From NCBI GenBank assembly GCA_036897485.1, contig JAYMTF010000751.1:1-30699 (forward strand): 30,699 bases of DNA. Reading direction: 5' to 3'. Position 1 is the first letter of the stretch; the number at the start of each line of letters is the position of its first letter. Of this stretch, positions 10,510 to 21,541 are shown piece after piece. The position numbers and the translations under genes are program-made. The notes beneath the pieces are model-generated. The model ran no database searches, had not been told where the DNA came from, and saw only the letters and a program-made list of their open reading frames with translations. The stretch is from Pelargonium nanum. Its lineage: Eukaryota > Streptophyta > Magnoliopsida > Geraniales > Geraniaceae.

Positions 10510-10740
10510 TTTTTTTTTTTTTTGAAGGAAACATCAATTTCATTAAGATAAATAGAGAATTACAGACTCGATAACGAACAGACCTGACATAGAACCAACT
10601 ACTTAGTAACTTGATTCGCAGATCTCAAATGTTCATATGAACTCTCAACTGTCATATAGTAGGTTGAAATATTGACTACAATAGTGGAACAAGCAGACTC
10701 GCTCTCGCTCTTGCTCTACACTCATGGAGAAAATGATGAA
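10510..10740 (-). mobile_element. L1-type LINE 3' remnant with poly(A) tail
   Basis: Read on the minus strand, the segment ends ATGAAATTGATGTTTCCTTC and a run of 14 A (10523-10510). Upstream, a decayed frame contains RSANQV, the motif of the RNase H-like C-terminal domain of plant L1 elements (RxxNxVAH). The 5' limit near 10740 is approximate. It lies about 180 bases upstream of the putative ERD2 leader. Confidence 0.6.
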
Positions 10741-11696
10741 TTTTTTAATGAGGTGTCATCATCTTATTAATGGCTTAGACTCCGCTAATTTTTGTTGTTT
10801 AGCTTAAAAAATTATTGTGTGTATCTAAATATAAAGAAATTACAAACAAACAAAAAAAACTCTGAAATTCTCTCCTCTGGAAACCCTAACCGTCTTCTCT
10901 AGTTCTTCGTCCAAAAATTTTCTTTGAACCACCACCGGTCTTTTTATGATCGGCGGTGGTTCAATCTTTTCTTATTTGCATTGCTTATTGAATAAATATA
11001 TATTCAACTTGATCAGATTTGTTCTCCCGTTGGATTCATCATCACTATTAGCTCCCCTTATTCGATCCGCTTTCAGACACCGCGTTATTATCTCCTCAGT
11101 CACTACATGCTAGTTGTGATAATATGTCTACTACAGATAGGGTGACTCTTTTCATGTTTTTCTGTTTTGAATCGTCTTTTAATATGAGATCTCGTGATTT
11201 ATATGGAATCTCGTGTTCAATGGTTATGATTTTTGAATTGGAATACATTGAGATTTTGCTACACATACTTGAATACTTCCAACGAAAATGGCTTTGCTTA
11301 TCTTTCTTTTCAAAACTAAAGTCATAAATAATGCCTTTCATTGACTCTGATTCAAACAAGCATACTTGCATCAAATAAACCAAATCTCCAGAAATTTTAC
11401 AAGGAAAACAATGAAATCTTGGCAATGCAGTCAGTGCATTTCATTACAAGAGTAACATATCTGATGAAAATTTCAACAAAGCATCTAACATGTGCTCATT
11501 CATGAGAAAATTACACTGATATACATCTCTTGCAGTCATTACACATCAAAAAAATGGGTATAAAATTTATGGTAATTGTGGTTGTACACTCATCTCACCT
11601 TGCTTTTCTTCTATCTCTCCCTAAAGGGTGCTCAATTCACACCCCCAAGTTTCTGAAATATCAAAATGTAACTGTAAAAGTGAAACTAACTTGATC
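10741..11696. other. Region between the LINE remnant and UBP, no gene recognised
   Basis: The part 10860-11130 looks like a plus-strand transcript leader: an AAACCCTAA telo-box (about 10880-10889), CT-rich tracts, and a hairpin with 14-base arms (10924-10937 and 10951-10964, one mismatch). The open frames that follow, for example from 11124, match nothing I know. Positions about 11440-11696 should hold the UBP 3' untranslated region on the minus strand. Confidence 0.45.
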
Positions 11697-14600
11697 TCAG
11701 TTTCGTTCATAGAATAAGATGTAGGCCTCACACCCAAGTACCTCTTCCAATGAAACCTGACGAACATAGATATCACTGGCATTATACCAAACGCAACCTC
11801 CATTTTCATTCTCGGCCTTCCCTTTACTTTTTTCACCTCCCTTCACGTAAGCAACATAATGACCCCCTCTCATGGTCCCTGAATGCTCCACTACCCCAAT
11901 CAGACTGTAATCGTACTTCTCATTATCCGTGCACCTGAAATAGTGAACATATGCGAGTTAGATGCATATCATACTGAGTCATGGGCAAAATGTTCCCAGT
12001 AACATGAATGATTTGCCAAATTGTATCATCAGTAAACTTTATATGCATTGCTTAAAGTGACTGGTTCAGATGTAAACTTAAGAGTTCTAAAACACCATAC
12101 AAGTTCAACTCGTGCTTGAAAAAAGAGAAGAAATTTGATTTCATTAGTTTGAACTCATCAACATAGTCACACACTTTCAGAAGTAAGGCAAGGTGACTGT
12201 TATGGACAGATAATTACCCAAAATACTGATTAAAGGGGGCAGATAATAATTAGCACAGAATATAAACCCATAGTACTGATATATCAGAGCAATCCAACAT
12301 TCAACTTTGACATCTAACTACAGAAATGAACGTTTCGAATTTTAAGCAACTTAAGCCAAGTTATTATTCCCCAGTTCAAATATAAACAAACTCGACTACA
12401 CAAGTCCATAGAAGCTATCTACTGTAGATTATTCAAATGCCTTTCTCCTCTCAAGTTTTGTTAAGGCCATGCCAACCAATTCAAAATTAAGCTGGCATGC
12501 CTTTGAGATCCATGGTTGTTTGTATTTAATATTTTGTATTCATGTTACATACTGAAATACTCTCTTCAGGATAAGAACCAGCATATGAAAATTGTAAGAC
12601 AGCAAACACAACATAAATTAAGCATATTTTACTACACGATGGGTATGTCAACAATGTATTGTCTTCTCTCTTTTTAAATGCAAAGAAAAGAATTACATTG
12701 TTGACATACCCATTGTGTAGTAAAATATGGGCATGTCAACAATGTAATTTCTAACATAAAGCAATCCAGAAAATTGACTCAGTCTCATTAAAACATGATT
12801 TGAGTCGCATAGCTTTGGTACCTTCCCAAGGAATTATTAAATATCACTATTAATTGGAGTATCTTGTTTCCCGAGTTAAATGTCAGCAAAGAGAAGAAAG
12901 AAAAAGGAAAAAATATTTTCTCATCCGAGTATAATGAGCAGCTCTTATTTAGCAAAACAGCAGAAACTGAAACATAAAAAAGTTGTTAAATCACAGACTG
13001 AAGTTTCAATAGACAGAAGTAAAACTCTTTTCTACCATATCAAGTTTCCTTGATATCAAGTTGCATACGGAAAATTAAGAAAATTACCACAAGAACGATA
13101 AAATATCAAGTTTCCTATATTTTTTATTATTAAAAAGATGTATGAATAACTCTTTTCTGGAAAGAAAAATAAAAAGTAGTTTACCTCTTCCCTAACCATC
13201 TCAAGTTAAAGTTACACAAAGTTCAAATCAATATATCCCTCATTGAACTGTTATGTTTATTACAACCAAAAGCTTACACTGCTGGGAGGAAGTCGGGAGT
13301 CAAGACAAATAGGCTACAAACACAAGGCAAAACAATCTCTAAGATACCATGTTAAGTTACTCCAACCCAAAAGCTTAAGAAGAAAGGTGAAGGGCACAAC
13401 TAGTTTATCAAGCTATCTAAAACTCCAAACTTTCAATGTGGGGTAATTCAACATTAACAAAACCATAAAGGCCGCTCTTTTCTTTATTTAGCTTTCTAAG
13501 AGCCATTGAGGTTATTATGCAGAGTGATAATACTTTGAGAGATCTAAAATTCATTTATGGTTTCACCAATAGTTTTTGTATTTCATATTTCTTGATATGT
13601 ACCCTATTACAAAACAAATAAAACGCAGCACTTTTAAGACGGGACTGAAAGATAGGAAAAGGAAATCAAGAAACATTAGTTACAGGAATATGGCAAACAT
13701 ATGTCAACATACTAACAATTGTCAGATAGCTAAAACAAGGAAAATGATGAGCAACTATGAAACAAGGAGAAGCATGCTAAGAGACATACTAATTTGAAAA
13801 AAAAAATATAGGGTAAAGATAAGAGGGGTACCTGGGATCCATATATGGTCTAAGATCAATTGTTTCTCCAAATTTCACATGGCCATTTAATTTACTCAAG
13901 CGACCACGAGCATCTTGGCTAAACCTCTTCAGATGAATGGTTAGAATAGGTGGAGCTTTATCGATGAGGACCCTTTTAGTTGCATCCCTCATAACCTTCA
14001 CACTTTTGGAATCTATCACATCATCCTCAACTTCATCTGGTTCACTTTCCACAACCTCAGAAGCATGATGCTGAACTTCATCCATGTTATTCCCACTCAT
14101 ACAAGGCTCATCAGGTGAACTGTCGACATGCTGACTAACAGTTGCTTGATAACAAGCATCATTGGAATCTGAAGAATGTGATTGCTCCGGATGAGCATCT
14201 TCTATCTGACCCTTTCCTTCCTCTGGAGATACAACAGGATCCAGCTCACCCATTTTATCAGTCCCAACTGCTGTGCAACTTAGGTTCATGCAATCAACTT
14301 TCCCATTCTGTGAAATTGAACATTTGCTAGACGAATTAACAGCACCATCGCTCTTCATATCTCCATTACTAAGGGTACTAGCTTCAATAGGACAGGAGAT
14401 GTCCTTAGTCAAACTTTGTGGATTGCTTTCAACAATTGCGGCTTCTGTTGGCTTTCTTATAGTTTGGCTTTTGAACTCACTTCCATTTATCACAATTTGG
14501 GATGAACATTTTCCCTTCTTGACTTTCAATCTTTGGCGTCGAAGAGTTTTTGAACAGTTTTCACAATGCCAAGCATTATCATTAGATAGACATTCTGGCT

Positions 14601-16671
14601 TTATGAAATGAGCCAAACAGCTCTCCACAGACACTTGGGAATCTGAGTTATCCACTTCATCTGGATCCGACTCGCTAATGTTCACAGACAGGAAACTAGA
14701 TTCTGCATCATTTGACTGAAGGAAATCGTCACCAAGAGAGGGTCTTGGCATAGGGCCAGCAAAAACCTCAGGTTCATTAAATAAGTCGCCTATGCCATCG
14801 AAGGCCAATTGTTCTTGTTCACAGCCTGCTGCCAATGAGGAGGCCTCAACTTCTTCTCTCACAACCTCCCCAGTAACTGAAGTTTCTTCTTTGTATGGAA
14901 GCAGCAGAACTGAAGAATCTTGAACCAGTACTAATGGGAGCTCATCTTCCAAACAATTGACTGAGGAGGAATTGGGTCCTAGATTGGGATCCCTATTCAA
15001 GGAGCAGACCTGCGAATCAGACTCAAAGCTACCCTGTGTTGGGGCATCATTTTGAGTATCATCCTTAACTCCAGAATCTTCAATAACCAAAGTATCTATA
15101 TTTTCTGTAGTCGGGTCTTGTTCATCTGACATGGTTTCTGGTTCAAGGTAATCCATCCATGTAAAGCTATCCAATAAAGCTGAAGTATGCTCTGTTGTTT
15201 TCTCAAAGACTTGCTCATTTTCAGACTCCCGAACAGCTGGGATACTCTGTGAAACTGAACTACTTTCATCAGCAATATTATTTGGGCCATACATATTTGA
15301 TTGTGTAGAATCACTAAGAGGTGCTAGAGAATGACTAGACTCTGCCACAGAAGAAGACCCGCTGATTGCTAAGGGGCTGGGAATACATTGAGTAGATAAA
15401 GAGTCTGCATCTTTCTTAACTTTTTGTCGAACTCTTCCACTTCTTTTAGGTGGTAGCTTGGGTTTCTTGCCTCGGAATACTGGTTGGGCCTTTTTTGATG
15501 GAGGTTTCTTAGTTGGAACTGGTAGTGAAAGATCTAAAAATGGCTCATACACAGTTGAAGAATGCCCACACTCCAAACAACGAACAGTACTAGATATTTG
15601 TCCCCCAAATACAGTATCAACAAAGGTAGGGCCATGATTTGAAGAACTCCCATTGTCTTGAGAAGAACTTATCTGCTTCTTTGCACCCAACTCTTCAGTA
15701 GACAAACCATCAAGTAAGCAACGGAGCAATTCATGACTATCATGCTGCTGATATCCCCTAAACTGGGGAGCCTTGGAACAGACACAGCCAAAAAAGGATC
15801 TTGGGTTGATAACATTTTTCAAACCTGCTTCCGAGTTCGTTTCAGCAAAAACCTTCTTCAAGGCAATAGTGAGAGGTCCAAAATTCGGATCCAGCTTCAA
15901 AAAGTAATCCCTTAATGCATCCATAGCTAGAAGATTCTGCATAACCGAATTGAAGAAGCAAGTATTGCCAAGATTGACCAAGCCTCTTACCACATAACCA
16001 ACTTTACCCTGTAAACCACTAGGTTGAGTGTCTAATAATTTAACTTCACTAGTAACACTGCCACCCCCAAACCAAACTTCCACAGCATCCACTGTTGATC
16101 CTTCAGATGGTCGCCCTTTTATCAATTTTACAACATCTGAAAATACATCCTTAGGTTCACCATTCTCCTCCATCTTCTCAACCGGAATAAGTGTACTGCA
16201 CGGGAAGCACCACCTTAGATGAGGGTTCTCTAATTGGATGGCGATGGGGTGACGGGTTTGCCTGGCATGGCGAACCGCATGGCTTTGAGGCGTTGTTGGC
16301 AATCCAACTCCTCCACATGCAAAATGCCCACATTCCAAGCAAACCCAAATGGCTTTTGACTCGGATTTTGAGTCCAAAGCACTTCCTTTCTTCTTCCCAT
16401 GTTTTCCCTTTCCCTTACTCCCCCTCCGATCCACTGCACCTTCCCTACAGTCTTCACACCTAACAGGCTCTGAAGACCCAAATTTCTCTGACAATATACT
16501 CAAATCAAATCCCTTGCCGATGTGGGGACAAGACCTTTTCTCACTTATCACTGAGACTCCATCAGCAGCCTCAACACTCGGACTGCATTCTTGTGGAACA
16601 GCAGCAGCAGAATGTGCTGCCCGCTTCTCCTTCGGAGCCACTCTGCTCTTCTTCTTAACCTTTTTGCCCAT
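11697..16671 (-). CDS. UBP2: Ubiquitin carboxyl-terminal hydrolase, UBP1/UBP2 type
   Basis: Two exons on the minus strand, 16671-13832 and 11934-11697, joined in phase across a GT-AG intron of 1,897 bases; 1,025 residues. It removes ubiquitin from proteins or chains. The N-terminus is lysine-rich ([10 protein letters not shown]). A UBP-type zinc finger spans residues about 48-158 (C48, H50, C72, C75, C111, C114, C119, H141, C155, C158), which in this family binds the free C-terminus of ubiquitin. The USP catalytic core begins at [10 protein letters not shown], nucleophile C238, with QQHDSHELL at 308-316. A long acidic, serine-rich insertion follows, then a WHCENCSK zinc ribbon half, [11 protein letters not shown], and in exon 2 the histidine box ([13 protein letters not shown]972) and WYNASD near 996-1001. 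The catalytic elements are thus intact. The nearest relatives I recognise are Arabidopsis UBP1/UBP2 and animal USP16/USP45; which paralogue it is cannot be settled here. Confidence 0.93.
12623..12729. repeat. Long hairpin in the UBP intron
   Basis: Left arm 12623-12658 and right arm 12694-12729 are reverse complements over 36 bases with one mismatch (core GGGTATGTCAACAATGTA). The loop is about 35 bases. A further partial copy of the left-arm core, GGGCATGTCAACAATGTA, follows directly at 12729-12746. Near-perfect pairing indicates a young inverted duplication or a small MITE; as RNA it would form a stable stem within the UBP pre-mRNA. Confidence 0.85.
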
Positions 16672-17411
16672 TACTCCCTAAAACCAAACCAGGAAAAGCT
16701 ATAAACCTTCTAGAAACAAACTAACAATCAGCCCACACACAGCACAAACAACCAAAAACAAACAAATTAACACCAACAACAGACCAAACACAAGGTTTTG
16801 TATTCTCCTTTATTCAATCTCAGCTTAACCCATTACAGATTCGAGTCTAAAGAGACGACCCAGAAGCGGAAATGGATTGAAAATCACATACGACGTTTCA
16901 AGCAATCGCAAAAACCAAACAAAAACCCAATCTTTCATGCACAGCTAGTGAAGAAGAAATTAAGGGTTCGCATAAACAAAGTAGAAAATTGAAGTGTGAA
17001 GATTACCGGAAAATCTGGAGCAGAAAGGATCAGGAGATTGGTCGGAGAATCGTGGAATGGAGAGAGGTGAACATGGAAGAGGAAGCAAATCGACGGTTGA
17101 AGGAAGATTGGGATCTACAGATACAGAGTAGAGTGGGAAGGGAGGAGAAGGGGTGGAGAGGTGCGCATTTTAAGGGTAGAGGCGCACCCTTTAGTTGTCT
17201 GCTCCTAGTCCTACAGTACTATTTGCTTCTCTCTCTCAAACCCAAACAATGGGGAGAGCTGAGGGAGGTGAATTATCACAGCTGTAATAATAATTTTTTA
17301 GGGAGTATGTGTGAAGAAGAAGACACTAGGGTTTTGCTTTTTACTTCTACCACTAGGGGTTAAAACTTAAAACTTTAAAATATTTATTTCTTTCTTTCTT
17401 ACAAGTTAAAG
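16672..17411. other. Upstream region of UBP
   Basis: This should hold the UBP promoter and leader on the minus strand. The first 100 bases upstream of the ATG are rich in GT on the minus strand. A possible 124-codon plus-strand frame (16989-17363) has no recognisable motif, and I treat it as chance. I cannot place a convincing TATA box. Confidence 0.4.
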
Positions 17412-17807
17412 GGAAAAAAATCCAAAATGGTCCATGAACTATAAGTTCGTGCTATTTTGGTCTCTGAACTATTAAACGTGTCATTTCAGTCCAAAAGATA
17501 AGCGAAAAAGCCGTTATAGTCCAAACGTTTCCAAAAACCGAGTCCCGTCAGGACGTTTCGTCAAAATATTGACAGAACCCGTTAAGTCTTGATGACATGT
17601 AATTTTTTTAAAAATATTTTTTTAATGAAAATTTAACGGTTTCGTCAGTGATTTTGACGGAATGTCCTGATGGGGTTCGGTTTTTGGAAACGTTTGGACT
17701 GTAACGGCTTTTTCGCCTATCTTTTGGATTGAAATGACACGTTTGATAGTTCAAAGACCAAAATGACACAAACTCGATAATTCAGGGACCATTTTGAACC
17801 TTTTTCC
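17412..17807. mobile_element. Foldback MITE with long terminal inverted repeats
   Basis: Left arm 17412-17585 and right arm 17633-17807 are imperfect reverse complements over about 175 bases, separated by a 47-base AT-rich loop. Shared blocks include CAAAATGGTCC, AACGTGTCATTTCA and GTCCAAACGTTTCCAAAAAC. No coding capacity. Long inverted repeats of this sort are typical of non-autonomous Mutator-like (MULE) elements, but a clean 9-bp target duplication is not visible: AAGTTAAAG on the left and AAGTAAAAT on the right are only similar. The family assignment is therefore inferred. Confidence 0.8.
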
Positions 17808-18257
17808 TAAGTAAAATGGAGGGAAAAAAATTCCACAAATACTATGTCCTACTAACGAAGTGATGTCTCCTTAAAAAAAATTCCACAAATCCCATTTTCG
17901 GGTCTTGATTGAGTACTTCTTGCTCTAAAAAATATTCTTTCAATAAAACAATTAGCATGACAAGTGTCTTAGGCGTTTATGAAAAAAATTACATTGGGTT
18001 ACCTTTTATTTGTCACTTAATGTTTGTTTGATAACACTGCTTGTGACTTCAAGTCAGAATCACATCAGCATTTTGAACAACTTGGAAGAGCTTGTTTGTC
18101 TAATAAAAATTGCAACTTTTAGCCACATCTCCTTGAAGTTGGTCTTTTTAGAAGTCAAAAATTAGTTTCAACAACTATAGTAGAGCAAGGGAGAGAGACA
18201 CTGAGAGAGTGTAAAGTACTCATGTTGCCCTCAACATTTTGAGAACAACTAATGTAA

Positions 18258-18409
18258 GCTGATAGTTGAAGGCCCAATTTAATATTTATACTTTAACACT
18301 CGAACCCGGGACCTCTTGTCACCAATGCTCTGATACCATGTAAAGAACCAACTCAACTAAAAGCTTAATCTGATAGTTGAAGGCCCAATTTAATATTTAT
18401 ACTTTAACA
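18258..18409 (-). mobile_element. Miniature LTR retrotransposon remnant (TRIM/SMART-like)
   Basis: On the minus strand a 71-bp repeat beginning TGTTAAAG and ending TTTACA (18409-18339) is followed at once by TGGTATCAGAGC (18338-18327), the primer-binding site complementary to initiator methionine tRNA used by many plant LTR elements. After about 28 more bases the start of the same repeat recurs (18298-18258). The very short LTR, adjacent primer-binding site and lack of coding sequence fit a TRIM or SMART element. It is an incomplete fossil; the second repeat is only partly recognisable. Confidence 0.65.
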
Positions 18410-19005
18410 ATTAAGAGAGAAAATGAGTTATGTATCTGAGCAGAGAAAAGCGTTGTATATATAATTAGATGTTGGAAATATAACGAAGGCTGGAGAGAAA
18501 ATCACTCGCAACGTTCTAATATCCCTTCAATTCACCCTACCATCATTTGGTCTCTAATTTAAACTTGAAACTTTCTTTGATACATATGTGACCTGTAATT
18601 AGAGTGTGGAGATAATATATGAATTGGCATGCAGCAGTAATGAGTAGCTTATACCCTTCACAGGTTGGCAAAAAGGATCACTTAGAATTGAAGGCAAAGC
18701 CCATAATGTCCCCAAAATTAAGCAACTCTGTAGCTTATTATAAGCATATATACATTTATTCAAATATTGCATGTATGGCTTGTTTAAAAGCATTAAGCAA
18801 CGTATGTAACGTTTGGATTAAAAAAATTGTTCCGGAGATTCTCATAGTTGACGTTCATACTATAACATTTTGGCCACGAAAATCACTCATTCTCATTCTC
18901 TTTTCTATTCTCGATTCTAATTATTCTAATTCTTGATTAATGTACTATACAAGAAGTTAATACAATACTCTTGGCATGGATGATATTAATGGTACATCAA
19001 TTGGG
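18410..19005. other. Intergenic stretch 3' of the GDSL gene
   Basis: No coding sequence recognised. The part nearest 19005 should contain the 3' untranslated region of the GDSL gene on the minus strand. Confidence 0.5.
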
Positions 19006-21485
19006 CTATTGTTGAAAGAGTGTTTTGAGATTGTAAGGTCCTGTGACATAATAGGGAGCTCCATCCCACATCAAATCTGCATATTGTTTGTTGGCTCTTT
19101 CAGTGGGATGCGAGGCGTCGAAGAACAAATATTCTTTCACATTTTCGCATAATTCGTAGATTTTTGTGACTGATCTCTTCCCTCCACAGCTGTTTATTCC
19201 CCTATATAGGCCTGTGCCGCAACAAGCTGTCAATCCTTCCTTGAAACCTTCACAGCACAAAACGTTTCAAAACAAAAAATTAGATATATATAGGTTATTG
19301 AATTTAAGAACATGACAAAAGATCATATGTACATGCTGATGCTTTACCATATTTTGATGGGTTGTGCATTCTGTCATTAACCGAAGTGTAGAAATCGAAA
19401 AACGAGTATTTGAATCCTTGAAGCTCGCATTCGAGCCTCTGCAGGACTTGAAGAAGAGCTGTGTTGTGGAGCTGAGCTAGTGTGTTGGCTTCATTCATGC
19501 AGGCACCATTGTTTATTGCTTTCATGACTGGTAGGCAACCCAATGTCTCCAACCCAAGAAACCCGAATTTCCTTCCTCCTTCTCTGTATATTTCCTGAAA
19601 TATAACATCGAGATTTTAGGGACGAAAATGCTATATCACTCACTCCATAGCCGTAGATTAGTATGTGCAAGATGTGCAACTGTCCAAAGTCCCTAGTTGA
19701 GGACGACCCAATTTTTTTAGCAGATGTAATAATAAAAGAAACTGTGAAAACATATGAACTTCTTTTCATTTTGGAACTCAACACGCGTTTTTTCATGTTG
19801 ATTCAATTTTCCAACAAAAGAAGTCAAGTATTGGACCGTGACTTTTGAGGTCATCTATTAGACATCGACGAGAGTCATAGATTAGAGCTGGTGAGAACTG
19901 TTGCTGAGAAACACGATCTTGAGTGATGAAATCATGAAACTAGAATGATTGAGACGGCCCAGACTCACCCGCTCACTCACTACCCTTATTAAAAATCTAG
20001 AGAAGAAGAGCAAAATAATATTTTTTAAAGATTATCATAAAATAAAAGTGAATTACTTTGATGAAGTCTTGAATGGTAGCAGTGACCAATCCCACATACT
20101 GTTGTTGAGAGTGATTGGAGAGAAGCATAGAGGAATTTGCAATAAAAAGGCTGAAGTAGTCATTGCTTCCAATGCTGATCAAGTGAACAGCACCAGATAG
20201 AACCTTCTTGGCTTTTGCTTCTCCCACTTTTTGCCTCAACTGCTTCCCCACTTTTTTATAGTAACTTAGCTGCTTTTGTAGACCAATGACCTGAACAAAT
20301 ATTGAACAGATCACTATTTTTATATTCCTAATACAAAACTGAAGGCAAAGACAAAATCAAAGAGAAGGGTCACATACAGATCCTTGGAAGGTTTCAAGCA
20401 GAGCTCCGGCTCCAGCCGAAGCAAAGTTTGCGCCGTAGGTGATCAGTTGGTCATTGTTTCCTGGTTTGAGATATGGTGGAAGCAATGGAAGCTTTGCATA
20501 GCTAGCTGCAATAACATTATTGAATCTCTAAGTCATCTTCCTCATGGCAAAACATGAGAGGCAAAAAACGTACATACGGTCTCCGGTTCGAGCCTCGATC
20601 TGTACGCTTACTTATCCAAAAGAAAAAGGAACGTACGTACAGGGTCTGACCCCTTGGTCAAGTAGAGGAAGACATCGGATAGAGAGGCCAACCTCTCCCC
20701 CAAAATGACCAAGGTCACCTTAGGCCAACCGCACACCCGAATGGGACGGGGGAGCCCGAACTCTTGAGAGAAGAATACTTCGTGCGTCTAACCTCCCCGA
20801 ATCTCCTTGAGATCCTCGTTGGGGAGTGGACGAAGTCCCAAAGCCTCTACCCATCATTGGAGGCAATGATGACGAAGTTGAAACCAAAGACGAAGAGTCT
20901 GTCACGACTTTTAAAATTAACGTAGTCTTGGAAGACTTCGACCTATGTGTGAATAAGGTCCGAGACTGAGGAAATCATTCTCTGTGAACTTGAGGATGGA
21001 AAGGTCACCAAAGAGGGAAAGCACCTCCAAAGAAATGACGAAGCTTCTCAAGCTTCTCATGAAGGCGAACACTCATGTCTTCACATGGGTCCCCGCGGAC
21101 ATGCCTAGTATCGACCCTGAAGTCGCTGAGCACAAGCTTGACATCCCCATCAAGCAAAAGAGCGGGAACTACTCCCGCAAAAAAGAAGAGGGCATATATT
21201 AAGGAGGAAGTCAAGAAACGTACCTATAAAATCAGGAATTATGAGGCCATTGGAGCATCTTCCGGTAGGATACTTGAAGGAGGGTGCTTCCCCATAAGGC
21301 CAGAAATTAGCTCGAAAATCAGAAGTAGTGTTGATGTAGTTGTTGTTTCCAGCATCAAACATGGAGTCTCCAAACACAAACAAGGCTTGATGGTTTTGTT
21401 TCAAGTGGCGAGCATGCACGTTTTTAGTTGTGGAAATTGACATGACAATGAGAAAGCAAACACAGAAAGCCAAGAAACAAGTCAT
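19006..21485 (-). CDS. Secreted GDSL esterase/lipase, GLIP-type
   Basis: Five exons on the minus strand: 21485-21224, 20505-20378, 20290-20057, 19594-19348 and 19247-19006. All have GT-AG borders in phase; 370 residues, the normal size for plant GDSL lipases. The first 25 residues (MTCFLAFCVCFLIVMSIS...HA) look like a signal peptide, so the enzyme is probably extracellular. Catalytic blocks of the SGNH hydrolases: FVFGDSMFDAGNN with nucleophile S41 (GDSM rather than GDSL), the oxyanion glycine in ANFASAGAG (about 119), GSND (171-174), and DASHPTE with D334 and H337. Other family motifs are YPTGRCSNG, CCGTG and the C-terminal VTGPYNLKTLF. It hydrolyses ester bonds of lipids or acylated substrates; the closest relatives I recognise are Arabidopsis GLIP1/GLIP5, which act in defence, but substrate is not predictable. 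A retroelement fossil fills most of intron 1. Confidence 0.93.
20641..21216 (+). mobile_element. Ty3/gypsy polyprotein fossil in GDSL intron 1
   Basis: The plus strand contains a stretch around 21040-21200 resembling the segment just before and at the start of gypsy reverse transcriptase: HVFTWVPADMPSIDPEVAEH followed by KLDIP, as in DVFAW..DMPGIDPxxxxHKL. The region 20641-21040 differs in base composition (more GC-rich than its neighbours) and is probably part of the same insertion. No LTR or integrase is visible, so this is an internal fragment, broken, on the strand opposite to the host gene. The motif AACGTAC lies at both borders (about 20630-20640 and 21217-21223). Confidence 0.65.
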
Positions 21486-21522
21486 GACTAGTACTATAGG
21501 CTACAGGTTAATTTGGTTGAGT

Positions 21523-21529
21523 TTATATA
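21523..21529 (-). promoter_or_regulatory. Candidate TATA box of the GDSL gene
   Basis: On the minus strand TATATAA occurs about 40 bases upstream of the ATG at 21485. This would leave a very short leader. A run of TATATATATA just further upstream (around 21531-21541) is an alternative. Confidence 0.35.
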
Positions 21530-21541
21530 ACTATATATATA

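Noticed and set aside
14273-14611. 112-codon plus-strand frame inside UBP exon 1
   Set aside because: It is the opposite strand of a clear coding exon; no family match.
16989-17363. 124-codon plus-strand frame upstream of UBP
   Set aside because: It lies in the expected UBP leader and promoter, is rich in Arg/Glu/Trp from purine-rich DNA, and has no recognisable domain.
20566-20610. Possible tRNA-derived SINE or tRNA gene
   Set aside because: GGTTCGAGCC resembles a B box, but no A box, cloverleaf or A tail could be found around it.
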